Shown: positions 55,122 through 64,000 of the stretch, piece after piece
Position numbering within the stretch: position 1 is the stretch's first letter
How the letters are laid out: every line of letters starts with the position of its first letter
Origin: Veillonella sp. T11011-6
GTDB lineage: Bacteria > Bacillota > Negativicutes > Veillonellales > Veillonellaceae
Assembly (NCBI RefSeq): GCF_002959755.1
Contig: NZ_PPCW01000001.1
Span: 620,001-684,000 of the forward strand
Reading direction: 5' to 3'
DNA: 64,000 bases
The notes under the pieces: model-generated
Databases searched by the model: none
The model's input: the letters and a program-made list of their open reading frames with translations, nothing else
What the model was told of the DNA's origin: nothing
Program-made: the position numbers and the translations under genes

Positions 55122-56548
55122 TACACAACCTCCCAAAATTTCTCACAAATTCTATGTCGTTTCTCTAATAGTGCATCTATTGTTGCGTGGTAAACATCAA
55201 CATCCTTTGGCATGTGCTGTTTCAATTGACGATATTCAGGGGCGCGCATCCACTTAGATGAGCTGCCGGGCCCCATGGATAGAATACTTTGTCGCTCTTC
55301 CATGATCTGAATATTATATTCGCACGCTTTACCGGGCAAGGTATAGCCAATATTCTCTAACTGCCCTCTCATGTATTGTTGGCGATATAGATAATATGGC
55401 ACATAGCCAGCTGCCTCAAGACGCTCTTTACCATATTGTACCATTTCTGCTACGAGATGTTCCTCAGGAATATCATCTTGCATATTTAAATCATACAATG
55501 GGCTACCACGTTTTAATGCTAACGTATGAATTGTAACATTTTCCGGCAAATTTTGACATACGTAATCCATATTCTCTACCATGTTTTGCATCGTTTGATG
55601 CGGTAAGCCGGCAATAAAATCCATATTTACAGCAAATGGTGTATTAACTTTTACATATTGTAATAGTTCGTCAATATCTTGCGCACTATGCCCACGCCCT
55701 ATACGACGCAAAATATCATCTTGCATCGTTTGTGGATTAATACTGATACGATTTACACCAAAATCGAGCATAGATCGTATCTTTCGAGGATTAACAGAAT
55801 CCGGACGCCCCGCCTCTACAGTAAACTCATGTCCTTCTGGCACTAGTATAGATAACTGTTTTAGGACTTGGTGAAAGTCTTCCTCCCCTAATACCGTCGG
55901 TGTACCGCCTCCCATATAGAGGGTATCTACCATTAAGCCGTAAGACTGAGCAATAGCTTTCATATCCTCTATATCACGGCCTAAAGCTGTCAAGAATTGA
56001 CTTTTATCAGTGTAATCCTGATAGAGCCCATAAGGAAACGAGCAGTACACACAACGCGTATCACAGAAAGGAATGCCACAATAGAGACTCACCTTTTTAT
56101 GGTCTGTATCAGCTAAAAATGGCCGTTGATACTTACCGATAGCCCCCAACGTTGCAAGCTTTTCCATAGACACAGAAAACTCGTCCCTAATGTGACGAGT
56201 TGCTGCGTGGACAGAGCCATATGTATCTATATATTTATGTAGTAGCTTTGTAGGGCGCACACCGACCATAGTCCCCCATGGGGCATCGGCTGGTAAACCT
56301 TGATATTCACGCAAATAGCGCAATAAGGCTTGGCCAATTTGACGTCGGCCCATAGAGGAAATATCACCGTCAAAAGTTTTTACGGTCTCCCCAATAGTTA
56401 CAGTCAAGCGATATAAACCATCTACCTCTATAGCCTCTAGAAGAACCTCTGGATTAACCTTATCAGAGAATAAACCGGCAGCACCACAGTTATGGGCTAC
56501 TACGGAGCCAAGTGGCAATGGCCCCGTATATAGATATCCATTAAGCAT
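55121..56548 (-). CDS. hemZ: HemZ-type radical SAM oxidase (coproporphyrinogen dehydrogenase family)
   Basis: 475 residues. A radical SAM motif GIPFCDTRCVYCSFPYG, then TLYMGGGTPTVLGEEDF, EAGRPDSVNPRK and VNMDFIAGLPHQTMQNM, as in the HemN/HemZ family. An extra N-terminal domain of about 150 residues is characteristic of the HemZ branch. True HemN activity of this branch is uncertain; heme use fits the b-type cytochrome of the hydrogenase. It overlaps the fur gene end by 8 bp. Confidence 0.9.
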   Translation of the reverse strand: MLNGYLYTGPLPLGSVVAHNCGAAGLFSDKVNPEVLLEAIEVDGLYRLTVTIGETVKTFDGDISSMGRRQIGQALLRYLREYQGLPADAPWGTMVGVRPTKLLHKYIDTYGSVHAATRHIRDEFSVSMEKLATLGAIGKYQRPFLADTDHKKVSLYCGIPFCDTRCVYCSFPYGLYQDYTDKSQFLTALGRDIEDMKAIAQSYGLMVDTLYMGGGTPTVLGEEDFHQVLKQLSILVPEGHEFTVEAGRPDSVNPRKIRSMLDFGVNRISINPQTMQDDILRRIGRGHSAQDIDELLQYVKVNTPFAVNMDFIAGLPHQTMQNMVENMDYVCQNLPENVTIHTLALKRGSPLYDLNMQDDIPEEHLVAEMVQYGKERLEAAGYVPYYLYRQQYMRGQLENIGYTLPGKACEYNIQIMEERQSILSMGPGSSSKWMRAPEYRQLKQHMPKDVDVYHATIDALLEKRHRICEKFWEVV

Positions 56549-57032
56549 GGTGATGAGCCATACGTTCTAATTTTTCAAGTTCTGCTTCAGTCATATGATT
56601 TTGACAATCGCTGCAGTAACCATATACTTTCAATTGATGGTCAATAGTGCGGAAGTTCAATTTCTTAGCGATGATAGACTCTAATGTTTCAAGCATATCG
56701 TCTTCGAACTCGGATACTTTACCACATTTTACACAAATCAAATGATGATGGAAATGAGCGAACTCTTCATCATTTAATTCGTAACGGTTACGACCATCGC
56801 CGAAATCAAGACGTTTTAACAAATCAAGTTCAGTGAATAGATCAAGTGTTCTGTAAATAGTAGCTAAGCCGATATCAGGAGCTACTTCTTTTACAAGTAC
56901 ATATACGTCTTCAGCACTCAAATGATTTTCATCAGCATCGATGAAGGCTTGTAAAATTGTTTGACGTTGTGTAGTCAATTTGTATTTTTTATCTTTAATG
57001 CGTTCTTTTAATTTCTCTAATGTTGTGTTCAT
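56541..57032 (-). CDS. fur: Fur family transcriptional regulator
   Basis: 163 residues. N-terminal winged helix (YKLTTQRQTILQAFIDADENHLSAEDVYVLVKEVAPDIGLATIYRTLDLF), then the metal-binding FAHFHHHLICVKCGKVSEFED and the second CxxC (GYCSDCQNHM) for structural zinc. A His-rich C-terminus (MAHHHA) follows. Fur versus Zur or PerR cannot be settled from sequence. Its position with hemZ suggests iron/heme control, and its half-site would fit the two dyads before the hydrogenase operon. The AAGGGG site is good. Confidence 0.92.
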   Translation of the reverse strand: MNTTLEKLKERIKDKKYKLTTQRQTILQAFIDADENHLSAEDVYVLVKEVAPDIGLATIYRTLDLFTELDLLKRLDFGDGRNRYELNDEEFAHFHHHLICVKCGKVSEFEDDMLETLESIIAKKLNFRTIDHQLKVYGYCSDCQNHMTEAELEKLERMAHHHA

Positions 57033-57073
57033 GATAACTATCCCCTTTACTTCTTACAAAAGTTTTATAAAAC

Positions 57074-57709
57074 CTACGCCCCAACGAATGGGTTGTATTG
57101 TTTTTCATAACCTATATTTGTTTCTGGTCCATGACCAGGATATACCATTGTATTGTCAGGCAATTTATAAAGCTGAGTTTTAATGGATTCCATTAATGTC
57201 TCATAAGAGCCATTTGGAAAATCAGTACGACCTACGGAATCTCTAAAGAGAGTATCCCCTACAAATACAAGGCCTTCCATGTAATAACATACCCCACCTG
57301 GCGTATGACCCGGTGTTTCAAGTACTTCAAGATTAATAGCACCACAGGTAATGTGGTCACCTTGTTTAACCTCGATAATGTCAGCATTTACCTTGATTGG
57401 TGTTGGATTACTATAAGCGCTGAGATTGAGTTCAGGATCTGACAAATACGGTACATCGCCCTTTTGAATATATACAGGCACATGATATATATCTACAATC
57501 TCTTGAACGCCACCAATATGGTCGCCATGACCATGGGTTAATAAAATCGCCTTTGGTTTTAAATCATGTTTCTTTAGAGACTCTAATACTTCAGCAGTAG
57601 CAGGATCAATAATGAAAGCTTCGCCTACCGCTTTATCTCCAATAACATAGCAGTTAGTCCCTAATGGACCTAATGGCATGCGCATAAGCACTAATTGTTG
57701 TTCACTCAT
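57074..57709 (-). CDS. MBL-fold metallo-hydrolase (glyoxalase II-like)
   Basis: 211 residues. AILLTHGHGDHIGGVQEI is the metal-binding HxHxDH motif, with ETPGHTPGGVCYYME, VFVGDTLFRDSVGRTD and VYPGHGPETNI giving the remaining ligands. This is the YqgX/glyoxalase II-like subgroup, probably a thioester or persulfide hydrolase; the substrate is unknown. It begins on the relA stop (TAATG) and is followed by fur. Confidence 0.88.
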   Translation of the reverse strand: MSEQQLVLMRMPLGPLGTNCYVIGDKAVGEAFIIDPATAEVLESLKKHDLKPKAILLTHGHGDHIGGVQEIVDIYHVPVYIQKGDVPYLSDPELNLSAYSNPTPIKVNADIIEVKQGDHITCGAINLEVLETPGHTPGGVCYYMEGLVFVGDTLFRDSVGRTDFPNGSYETLMESIKTQLYKLPDNTMVYPGHGPETNIGYEKQYNPFVGA

Positions 57710-59949
57710 TAAGCCCCTCCTTTACTACGCTGTACTGTATATACTTCACGAATACGGCGCAACTTAGTCATAACAAAATCAAGTTGTGAAATATCACGGA
57801 TATCGACAACTACATTGATACTTACAGTTTTAGTATCTTCTTGAACCTTAGCATTGATGTTTGTAATGGTGATTTTCAATTCTGAAAGTACTGCCATAAC
57901 CTCCATCAACAGACCATTTCGATCGTATGCTTGAATATCGATACCTACATGGAAGGATTCACCAGAGGAACCATCCCAAGAGACTTCAATCATACGTTCT
58001 AAATCTTCTGGCGTATGGCCAAGGCTCGTACAATCGGAGCGATGGACAGATACACCACGACCACGCGTGATGTAACCGATGATATCATCACCAGGAACTG
58101 GGCTACAGCATTTCGCCATACGTACCATGACACCAGCTTCCCCTTTTACGAGAACGCCCGTACCATTCTTAGTCGTTTTTGGCCCTTGAGCTTTTAACTT
58201 CTCAATGATTTGTTCAGTGCTGTGTTTAGACTCTTCTGCTTCTTTAGATTTTTTATAGAGTTCAATCAACCGTAAGAGAACAGTGCTGACAGGAATGCCA
58301 CCATAGCCACAAGCGGCAAACATTTCCTCTTCAGTACCAGCTTTCAGTTGTTTTGTAACTTGTTGGAGGCGATTATCACCGATCAATTCTTTCCAACTAT
58401 AGTTTAATCGTTTTGCTTCTTTTTCAAGCGCTTCTAGGCCTTTTTCAATATTTTCAGCCTTATTTTCACGCTTGAACCAGTTGCGAATTTTGCTCTTACT
58501 TTCAGAAGAACCTACGATATTAAGCCAATCAAGACTTGGGCGACCTGTTTTAGATGTAATGATATCTACAATATCGCCATTTTGTAAGGTGTAATCTAGC
58601 GGTACAATTTTACCGTTTACCTTAGCCCCTACACAGCGATGACCAACATCAGTATGAACACGGTACGCAAAATCAAGTGGAACCGAACCGATTGGCAATT
58701 TAACAACATCGCCTTTTGGTGTGAATACAAATACCTCACCGGAGAAAACGTCTAGTTTTAACGCATTAACCAGTTCTGTTGGATTACTTGTATCTTGCCA
58801 TTCAAGAACTTGGCGCAACCACGCAACCTTTTGGTCGAAATCCTTATCGCCATTTTTATTGCCTTCTTTATAGCGCCAGTGAGCAGCAACACCATACTCA
58901 GATACACGGTGCATTTCCCATGTACGAATTTGGATTTCAACAGGTTGCCCCATGGTACCGATAACCGTTGTATGCAAGGATTGATACATATTCGATTTCG
59001 GCATGGAAATATAATCCTTGAAACGATATGGCAATGGTTTCCACAAGCTATGCGCAATACCTAGTACGGCGTAGCAATCTGGAATTGTATCAACGATAAC
59101 ACGAACAGCAAGCAAATCGTAAATTTGAGATAAATCACGGTTGTCCTTTTTCATCTTCTTGTAAATACTGTAGAAGTGTTTTGGACGACCTTTAATATCC
59201 GCCTTAATATGAGCTTCCCCTAACGCTTTTGTAAGTTGGCTCATCGTATCATTTACAATGTCCTCACGAGCTTGGCGTTTTTGTTTCATTTGATCTACAA
59301 GATCATAATATTTTTCCGGCTCTAAATAGCGGAATGATAAATCTTCTAGTTCCCATTTCACATTGAAGATACCAAGGCGATGTGCTAAAGGAGCAAAGAT
59401 TTCTAATGTTTCCTTTGCAATACGCTTTTGCTTGTCGCTACGCATATGCTTTAAAGTACGCATATTATGTAAGCGGTCACCTAGTTTAATAACAACGACG
59501 CGCACATCCTTCGCCATAGCCAAAATCATCTTCCGATAATTTTCCATTTGGCGATCTTCTTTTGTTTCATATTGGAACTGGTTTAGTTTCGTTACACCAT
59601 CAACGAGGAAAGCCACCTCAGAGCCAAACATGTTCTCCAAGTCTTCCTTTGAATACGATGTATCTTCCACCACATCATGCATAAGTGCAGCCATAAGCGT
59701 AATATGGTCGATTTGTAAGTGTGCCAAAATTTCAGCTACTGCTAGTGGATGCATAATATATGGCTCACCAGAAGCTCTTAATTGACCTTCATGAGCCTTA
59801 TCAGCAAGTTCAAAAGCCTTCAATACTTGGTTACACTCATCATCTGTTAAATAGGTATGGATATATTCCATAAATTCAGCTAAAGCTTTTTCTTTGTTAA
59901 ATGTACCTTGTTCCACCAAAGCTTTGCCTTCTTCATTTACAGTTGTCAT
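57709..59949 (-). CDS. relA: RelA/SpoT family (p)ppGpp synthetase/hydrolase
   Basis: 746 residues with all Rel domains: an intact HD hydrolase site (HPLAVAEILAHLQIDHITLMAALMHDVVEDT), the synthetase domain (KGRPKHFYSIYKKM, YDLLAVRVIVD), a TGS domain (VFTPKGDVVKLPIGSVPLDFAYRVHTDVGH), a zinc-finger/helical region and a C-terminal ACT domain. It makes and degrades (p)ppGpp in the stringent response. A full AGGAGGTGAC ribosome site; 12 bp after recJ. Confidence 0.96.
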   Translation of the reverse strand: MTTVNEEGKALVEQGTFNKEKALAEFMEYIHTYLTDDECNQVLKAFELADKAHEGQLRASGEPYIMHPLAVAEILAHLQIDHITLMAALMHDVVEDTSYSKEDLENMFGSEVAFLVDGVTKLNQFQYETKEDRQMENYRKMILAMAKDVRVVVIKLGDRLHNMRTLKHMRSDKQKRIAKETLEIFAPLAHRLGIFNVKWELEDLSFRYLEPEKYYDLVDQMKQKRQAREDIVNDTMSQLTKALGEAHIKADIKGRPKHFYSIYKKMKKDNRDLSQIYDLLAVRVIVDTIPDCYAVLGIAHSLWKPLPYRFKDYISMPKSNMYQSLHTTVIGTMGQPVEIQIRTWEMHRVSEYGVAAHWRYKEGNKNGDKDFDQKVAWLRQVLEWQDTSNPTELVNALKLDVFSGEVFVFTPKGDVVKLPIGSVPLDFAYRVHTDVGHRCVGAKVNGKIVPLDYTLQNGDIVDIITSKTGRPSLDWLNIVGSSESKSKIRNWFKRENKAENIEKGLEALEKEAKRLNYSWKELIGDNRLQQVTKQLKAGTEEEMFAACGYGGIPVSTVLLRLIELYKKSKEAEESKHSTEQIIEKLKAQGPKTTKNGTGVLVKGEAGVMVRMAKCCSPVPGDDIIGYITRGRGVSVHRSDCTSLGHTPEDLERMIEVSWDGSSGESFHVGIDIQAYDRNGLLMEVMAVLSELKITITNINAKVQEDTKTVSINVVVDIRDISQLDFVMTKLRRIREVYTVQRSKGGA

Positions 59950-59960
59950 GGTGTCACCTC

Positions 59961-61946
59961 CTATACACTATAGGTAAGAAATGTTACGGATGTGACAAGA
60001 TCTAATTTTCCTTCAACGGCATTCCATCTTAGCATTAATTGACCATCATCACTTGTATATTCTTCTATGATGCCCAACTCCTTAAAAACATCTAAGGATG
60101 TAAGGGCACTACGATTATTTTGATCTGCCGGTTTGCGGCGCAAAATTTCTTGTTCCACATGGTAAACCGATTGACTACGACCACGCATAGCTTGTTTTAC
60201 TATGACATACATTTGTCTAAGCCCTTCTGTTGAAAGTGTAATAGGCTCTTCACTCAACGGTTCAATAGCTTGAATCATAAGCTGTGGAGAAACCATCCCT
60301 TGCCATTCATTCTTTTGTAAGGAAAAGGCTACTTTTACCACAGTTCCAACAAATATAGTTTTAAACAAATCGGGACGATTCCAAGCAATAGCATCTAACG
60401 TACCACTTGAGGTTTCTAAAATCACCTTACAATGATTTTTTAACTGCCCCATAAGCATAATATCTTGTACCGTTGCTTCCATAACGGCAAAGACCGGCGT
60501 ACTATTAGCCATACCATAAGGTTCAAGGGCTGATACGCGGTCAATGATATCTACATCGATATCGTCAACGGGTAGTTCCGCATCAATAGCAACGACAGGA
60601 ATGTATTCTTCCGGTGTTACATGCTCTTTACAATACGCCGTTAATCGGTCTCGTAGTTCATCTATACGACTTGCATCTATACTAAAGCCAGCTGCTGCAG
60701 CATGACCACCAAACTGTAGCAACACATCTTCACAGGACTTGAGTGCATCATAGATGTTAAAGCCATCAATACTGCGGCAGGAACCTTTACCAACGCCATC
60801 ATGAATACTGATGACTAAGGTTGGTTTATAAAACTCCTCAACTAAACGAGAGGCCACAATACCGATAACACCAGGATGCCAGTCTTCACCAGCCACCACC
60901 GTTACATAATCCGCTTTATGACCTTGATTAGCCACATCGATGCGAGCAAGTTCATGAATATTCCGCTCCAGTTCTTGGCGTTCACGGTTAGTTTCATTTA
61001 ATTCCTCTGCAATAGCTTCTGCCGTATCAGCATCATCGGTAACAAGTAACTCAACAGCACGTGTTGCATGAGTTACGCGACCTGCTGCATTAAGGCGAGG
61101 TGCCAAAGTAAAACCGATATGTCCAGATGTTATAGTTCGTTCATGGAGGCCCGCCACATCGATAAGCTTTTTAATGCCCAAATTAGGATGACTATTCATC
61201 TTCTCTAGGCCTGCTTTTACAATGATGCGGTTCTCACCTACTAACGGTACTACGTCTGCCACAGTACCTAGTGCAACAATATCTAAATCATCTAAATACC
61301 ATTCACCATATTTTGTGAGCCATAAAGCTTGGCATAATTTAAAGGCAACCCCAACGCCGGACAAGTTTTTATCCTTATAAGGACAATCCTTTTGCTTGTG
61401 GTTAATAACAGCCTTAGCCCTCGGAATCATATCTGGTGCCGTATGATGATCGGTAATAATCATATCGATACGATCACGTACAGCCTCTACAATATCGTAA
61501 GAACTGATACCGCAGTCTACGGTAATTACTAAAGCTGTTCCCCGTTCTATAAGGTGCTCTAAAGCCTCTAAATTGAGGCCATACCCTTCGCTTTGACGTT
61601 CTGGTATGTAATAGGTAACATCGGCACCTAACTTCTTTAAAAATCGATATAGAACAGATGTGGCAGTAATACCATCTACATCATAATCGCCATAAATAAC
61701 GATTTGTTTATGTTTTTCAATTGTCTCCTGAACTAGCGAAACAGCTACATCCATATCTTTTAATGTGAATGGATCTAACAAATCTGACAAAGAGCCTTGT
61801 AAAAACTTCCGCCCTTCGTCAACATCTATGTGGCGATTTACCATTAATTTTGCCACAATAGGATTTACACCAAGTTCACGGATTAAGATATTTTCTTGTT
61901 CTTTGTCGCTTGTGGAAATGCGCCAACGTTTTTTCTTAATCATCAT
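59961..61946 (-). CDS. recJ: Single-stranded-DNA-specific exonuclease RecJ
   Basis: 661 residues. DHH motifs IVIYGDYDVDGITATSVLYRFL, LVITVDCGISSYDIVEA, MIITDHHTAPDMIPRAKAVINHK and the DHHA1 part VVAGEDWHPGVIGIVASRL ... GKGSCRSIDGFNIYDALKSCEDVLLQFGGHAAAAGFSI. A 5'-3' exonuclease in recombination and mismatch repair. Starts ATG-ATG; the second ATG (61943) is at better distance from GAGGG. It heads the recJ-relA-MBL series. Confidence 0.95.
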   Translation of the reverse strand: MMIKKKRWRISTSDKEQENILIRELGVNPIVAKLMVNRHIDVDEGRKFLQGSLSDLLDPFTLKDMDVAVSLVQETIEKHKQIVIYGDYDVDGITATSVLYRFLKKLGADVTYYIPERQSEGYGLNLEALEHLIERGTALVITVDCGISSYDIVEAVRDRIDMIITDHHTAPDMIPRAKAVINHKQKDCPYKDKNLSGVGVAFKLCQALWLTKYGEWYLDDLDIVALGTVADVVPLVGENRIIVKAGLEKMNSHPNLGIKKLIDVAGLHERTITSGHIGFTLAPRLNAAGRVTHATRAVELLVTDDADTAEAIAEELNETNRERQELERNIHELARIDVANQGHKADYVTVVAGEDWHPGVIGIVASRLVEEFYKPTLVISIHDGVGKGSCRSIDGFNIYDALKSCEDVLLQFGGHAAAAGFSIDASRIDELRDRLTAYCKEHVTPEEYIPVVAIDAELPVDDIDVDIIDRVSALEPYGMANSTPVFAVMEATVQDIMLMGQLKNHCKVILETSSGTLDAIAWNRPDLFKTIFVGTVVKVAFSLQKNEWQGMVSPQLMIQAIEPLSEEPITLSTEGLRQMYVIVKQAMRGRSQSVYHVEQEILRRKPADQNNRSALTSLDVFKELGIIEEYTSDDGQLMLRWNAVEGKLDLVTSVTFLTYSV

Positions 61947-62093
61947 ATCCCTCAGTAGTTTATAATCAATATTATTATAAATTTTAACGTATTATCATTA
62001 TCATTTTTATTTATTATACATCAAAAAGCGAATAAAATAAACTATTTTATATATTTTATTCTCATTTAAGCTTTGTCTTTTTCTCAACAAAAA

Positions 62094-62122
62094 AGAACCT
62101 CCTATTATCAATAGGAGGTTCT
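62094..62122 (-). terminator. Terminator of hydG
   Basis: A perfect 13-bp stem AGAACCTCCTATT / AATAGGAGGTTCT, 3-base loop, followed by TTTTTTG on the minus strand, 16 bp past the hydG stop. Confidence 0.92.
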
Positions 62123-62137
62123 AGATCAGTGAATTAC

Positions 62138-63556
62138 TTAGAACCGGAAGTCTCGTTCGCCGTCTTTCATCTGTGCAATATAAGCTTTCGCTTTATCTTT
62201 AACTAAGTCGTTTTTGATATTTTCTAACTGTTGTTCAATAACCTTAGCGCCATGAGCTTTAGTCTTTTCATCACCATAATCCATGATGTATTCGTTTAAT
62301 GTCATCAATGCATTTGGTTGGCAACAGTTGTGGATTTGACCGGATTTAGCAAGGGCCATGAATCTGTCCCCTGTTCTACCTGCACGATAGCATGCAGTAC
62401 AGAAACTTGGTACATATCCAAGGTCTAGTAACCAATCTACAATTTCATCTAATGTACGTGTATCACTGCGATCAAATTGAGCAGAATTATCTTCTGGTTT
62501 TTCTTCTTCTTTGTAGCCACCTACGCTAGTACGAGAGCCACCACTAATTTGGGAGATACCTAATGCCAAGCCACGTTCACGCATAGATTGGCTTTCACGG
62601 GTGGACATAATCATACCTGTATACGGTGTGGATACGCGAATAAGAGCAACGATTTTCTCAAAGATATCGTCAGGTACAGCATTACTGAAATCATCTACAT
62701 CGATATCATCAGCTGGACAAATACGAGGTACAGAAATTGTATGTGGACCTACACCAAATACAGCCTCTAAGTGTTCAGCATGCATTAATAAGCCTACAAA
62801 ATCGTATTTATAGTGTTCTAAACCATATAAAACACCGATGCCTACATCATCAATACCACCTTGCATAGCGCGGTCCATCGCCTCTGTATGGTAGGCGTAG
62901 TCGCTCTTAGGGCCTGTTGGATGTAATGCTTCGTAGTTTTCTTTATTGTACGTTTCTTGGAATAATGTATATGTACCAATGCCAGCTTCGTGTAATTTCT
63001 TGTAATCCTCAACAGAGCAAGCTGCAATATTTACGTTTACACGGCGAATTTCGCCATTTTTATTTTTAATACCGTAAATAGTTTTAATGGATTCCAAAAT
63101 ATACTCAAGCGGATTATTGAGTGGATCTTCACCAGACTCAATTACAATGCGCTTATGGCCCATCGCTTCTAAAGCGATAACCTCTTCTCTAATTTGGTCT
63201 TGAGTCAACTTTTTACGTTTAATATCGCGGTTTTTAGAATGGTAAGGACAATATACACAACCATTAATACAATAGTTAGACAAATATAATGGTGCAAACA
63301 GAACGATACGATCACCGTAAATGGCTTTCTTGATTTCTTTTGCTAAAGCATAAAGCTTTTCCTTATATTCAGGCAACGGACATTCTAATAGAACAGCTGC
63401 CTCTCTATGGTTTAACCCCTTAAATGTAGCAGCCTTTTCTAAAATAGCATCTAACAACTCCCGATTTTCCTTGTTTTCCTCTGCGTAAGCAAGAGTATCA
63501 AGGATTTCCTGATGGGAAATAAATTCCTCCGCCTTTGGAGATTTTACATCATACAT
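62138..63556 (-). CDS. hydG: [FeFe]-hydrogenase H-cluster maturase HydG
   Basis: 472 residues from the ATG at 63556, which follows GAGG; the longer frame to 63592 has no support. The radical SAM motif is YLSNYCINGCVYCPYHSKN, and the C-terminal second-cluster site is VPSFCTACYRAGRTGDRF with IHNCCQPNAL nearby. Other HydG blocks include ISVPRICPADDIDVDDF and GISQISGGSRTSVGGY. The enzyme splits tyrosine to give the CO and CN ligands of the [FeFe]-hydrogenase active site. No hydE, hydF or hydrogenase structural gene is in view, so those must lie elsewhere. Confidence 0.95.
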   Translation of the reverse strand: MYDVKSPKAEEFISHQEILDTLAYAEENKENRELLDAILEKAATFKGLNHREAAVLLECPLPEYKEKLYALAKEIKKAIYGDRIVLFAPLYLSNYCINGCVYCPYHSKNRDIKRKKLTQDQIREEVIALEAMGHKRIVIESGEDPLNNPLEYILESIKTIYGIKNKNGEIRRVNVNIAACSVEDYKKLHEAGIGTYTLFQETYNKENYEALHPTGPKSDYAYHTEAMDRAMQGGIDDVGIGVLYGLEHYKYDFVGLLMHAEHLEAVFGVGPHTISVPRICPADDIDVDDFSNAVPDDIFEKIVALIRVSTPYTGMIMSTRESQSMRERGLALGISQISGGSRTSVGGYKEEEKPEDNSAQFDRSDTRTLDEIVDWLLDLGYVPSFCTACYRAGRTGDRFMALAKSGQIHNCCQPNALMTLNEYIMDYGDEKTKAHGAKVIEQQLENIKNDLVKDKAKAYIAQMKDGERDFRF

Positions 63557-63704
63557 AGTACTTACCTCAAATCTTTCTAGTGGCAATGCCACCCCTCTTT
63601 AGGTTTATGAAAGTATATGACAACCAGTCTTCTGGTATTTCACTGATACTGTACTTAGTATACCACTATTCCTACTAAAAAACATAGGAATTTGACACAC
63701 AATA

Positions 63705-63738
63705 AAAGGTTGCTCCCTCACAAGAGGAAGCAACCTTT
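63705..63738 (-). terminator. Terminator-like hairpin upstream of hydG with no gene to end
   Basis: The stem AAAGGTTGCTTCCTC / GAGGGAGCAACCTTT (one mismatch, 4-base loop) is followed by TATTG on the minus strand. rpmA already has its own terminator about 100 bp upstream and no gene fits in between, so this may be a leader attenuator or short RNA of hydG. The whole 63557-63883 gap has no coding frame. Confidence 0.6.
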
Positions 63739-63840
63739 CTAGTATGGGTATTTCTAATTCATATCGATTATCTATATCGAATATGATTAAAATGTATATC
63801 AGTATTTCCCTTAATTAGATTCGCCTAGAAACGATAAAAA

Positions 63841-63866
63841 ATCCCTAGTGGAAAACCACTAGGGAT
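63841..63866 (-). terminator. Terminator of rpmA
   Basis: A perfect 11-bp stem ATCCCTAGTGG / CCACTAGGGAT with a TTTT loop and a T run on the minus strand, 18 bp past the rpmA stop. Confidence 0.92.
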
Positions 63867-63883
63867 TAATAGTCATTGTAAAA

Positions 63884-64000
63884 TTAAGCTTCTACAGGGT
63901 ATACGCTAACTTTACGGTTATAACGACCAGCACGTTCAAATGCTACTTTACCAGGCACAAGTGCGAATAAAGTGTCATCTTTACCGATACCTACGTTAGT
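63884..64000 (-). CDS. rpmA: 50S ribosomal protein L27 (3' end only)
   Basis: The last 38 codons are visible; the start is outside the window. The translated end ([20 protein letters not shown], then [17 protein letters not shown]) is the conserved C-terminus of L27. A large-subunit protein near the peptidyl transferase centre. It ends at its own terminator. Confidence 0.92.
   Translation of the reverse strand, partial: TNVGIGKDDTLFALVPGKVAFERAGRYNRKVSVYPVEA

Overview
The window is AT-rich bacterial chromosome. It combines Firmicutes-type gene order (infC-rpmI-rplT; alaS-ireB-ruvX-yrzB-mltG-trmR-trhP; dnaG-rpoD; cinA-recA-recX-rny; 6S RNA between rarA and aspS) with traits of a diderm anaerobe of the Negativicutes: a membrane-bound Tat-exported [NiFe]-hydrogenase, hydG, and carboxylate-type transporters. 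The best guess is a Veillonella species. This is inferred from gene content and codon use, not from a database match. No rRNA operon, transposase, prophage or CRISPR array was seen. Almost every gene after about 9.8 kb lies on the minus strand.

Region by region. 1-2.6 kb: a divergent pair of accessory genes, a truncated PD-(D/E)XK nuclease-like gene and a DUF2075 nuclease-helicase, which share a palindromic promoter region. 2.6-6.1 kb: an MmcQ/YjbR protein and several secreted or membrane proteins of unknown role, including a 78-residue Asn-rich four-cysteine peptide. 6.1-7.45 kb: infC-rpmI-rplT, with infC starting at AUU behind a leader that carries an attenuator. 7.6-9.7 kb: a 17-bp tandem repeat array, a DASS anion transporter and a cupin. 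9.8-13.45 kb: an MFS transporter and thrS with a T-box leader. 13.5-22.1 kb: an alaS operon running through ireB, ruvX, a DUF1292 protein, mltG, trmR, a U32 peptidase (TrhP-like) and a DUF4911 protein, which joins alanylation, cell-wall synthesis and wobble-uridine modification. 22.2-24.2 kb: an NlpC/P60 wall hydrolase and a GtrB-like glycosyltransferase.

24.7-29.7 kb: a [NiFe]-hydrogenase operon (small subunit, large subunit, cytochrome b, maturation protease, HupH-like protein), preceded by two near-identical palindromic operator-like sites. 29.8-32.5 kb: thioredoxin, RNase P RNA, a NIF3 protein and TrmK. 32.6-34.6 kb: tRNA-CAU, folE, queE and queD (queuosine precursor synthesis). 34.7-44.9 kb: rpoD, dnaG, rny, recX, recA, cinA, rimO and an orphan solute-binding protein. 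44.9-51.6 kb: a YgiQ radical-SAM protein, rodZ-like, ftsK and rarA. 51.8-62 kb: 6S RNA, aspS, hisS, hemZ, fur, an MBL hydrolase, relA/spoT and recJ. 62.1-64 kb: hydG ([FeFe]-hydrogenase H-cluster maturase) and the 3' end of rpmA.

Most of the window is conserved housekeeping DNA. The items most worth a second look are the divergent nuclease/nuclease-helicase pair, the 17-bp repeat array, the infC leader, the probable AUU starts of infC and rny, the paired operators of the hydrogenase operon, the HydG leader hairpin, and short tandem duplications around the queuosine genes. No clearly new system is proven by the sequence alone.
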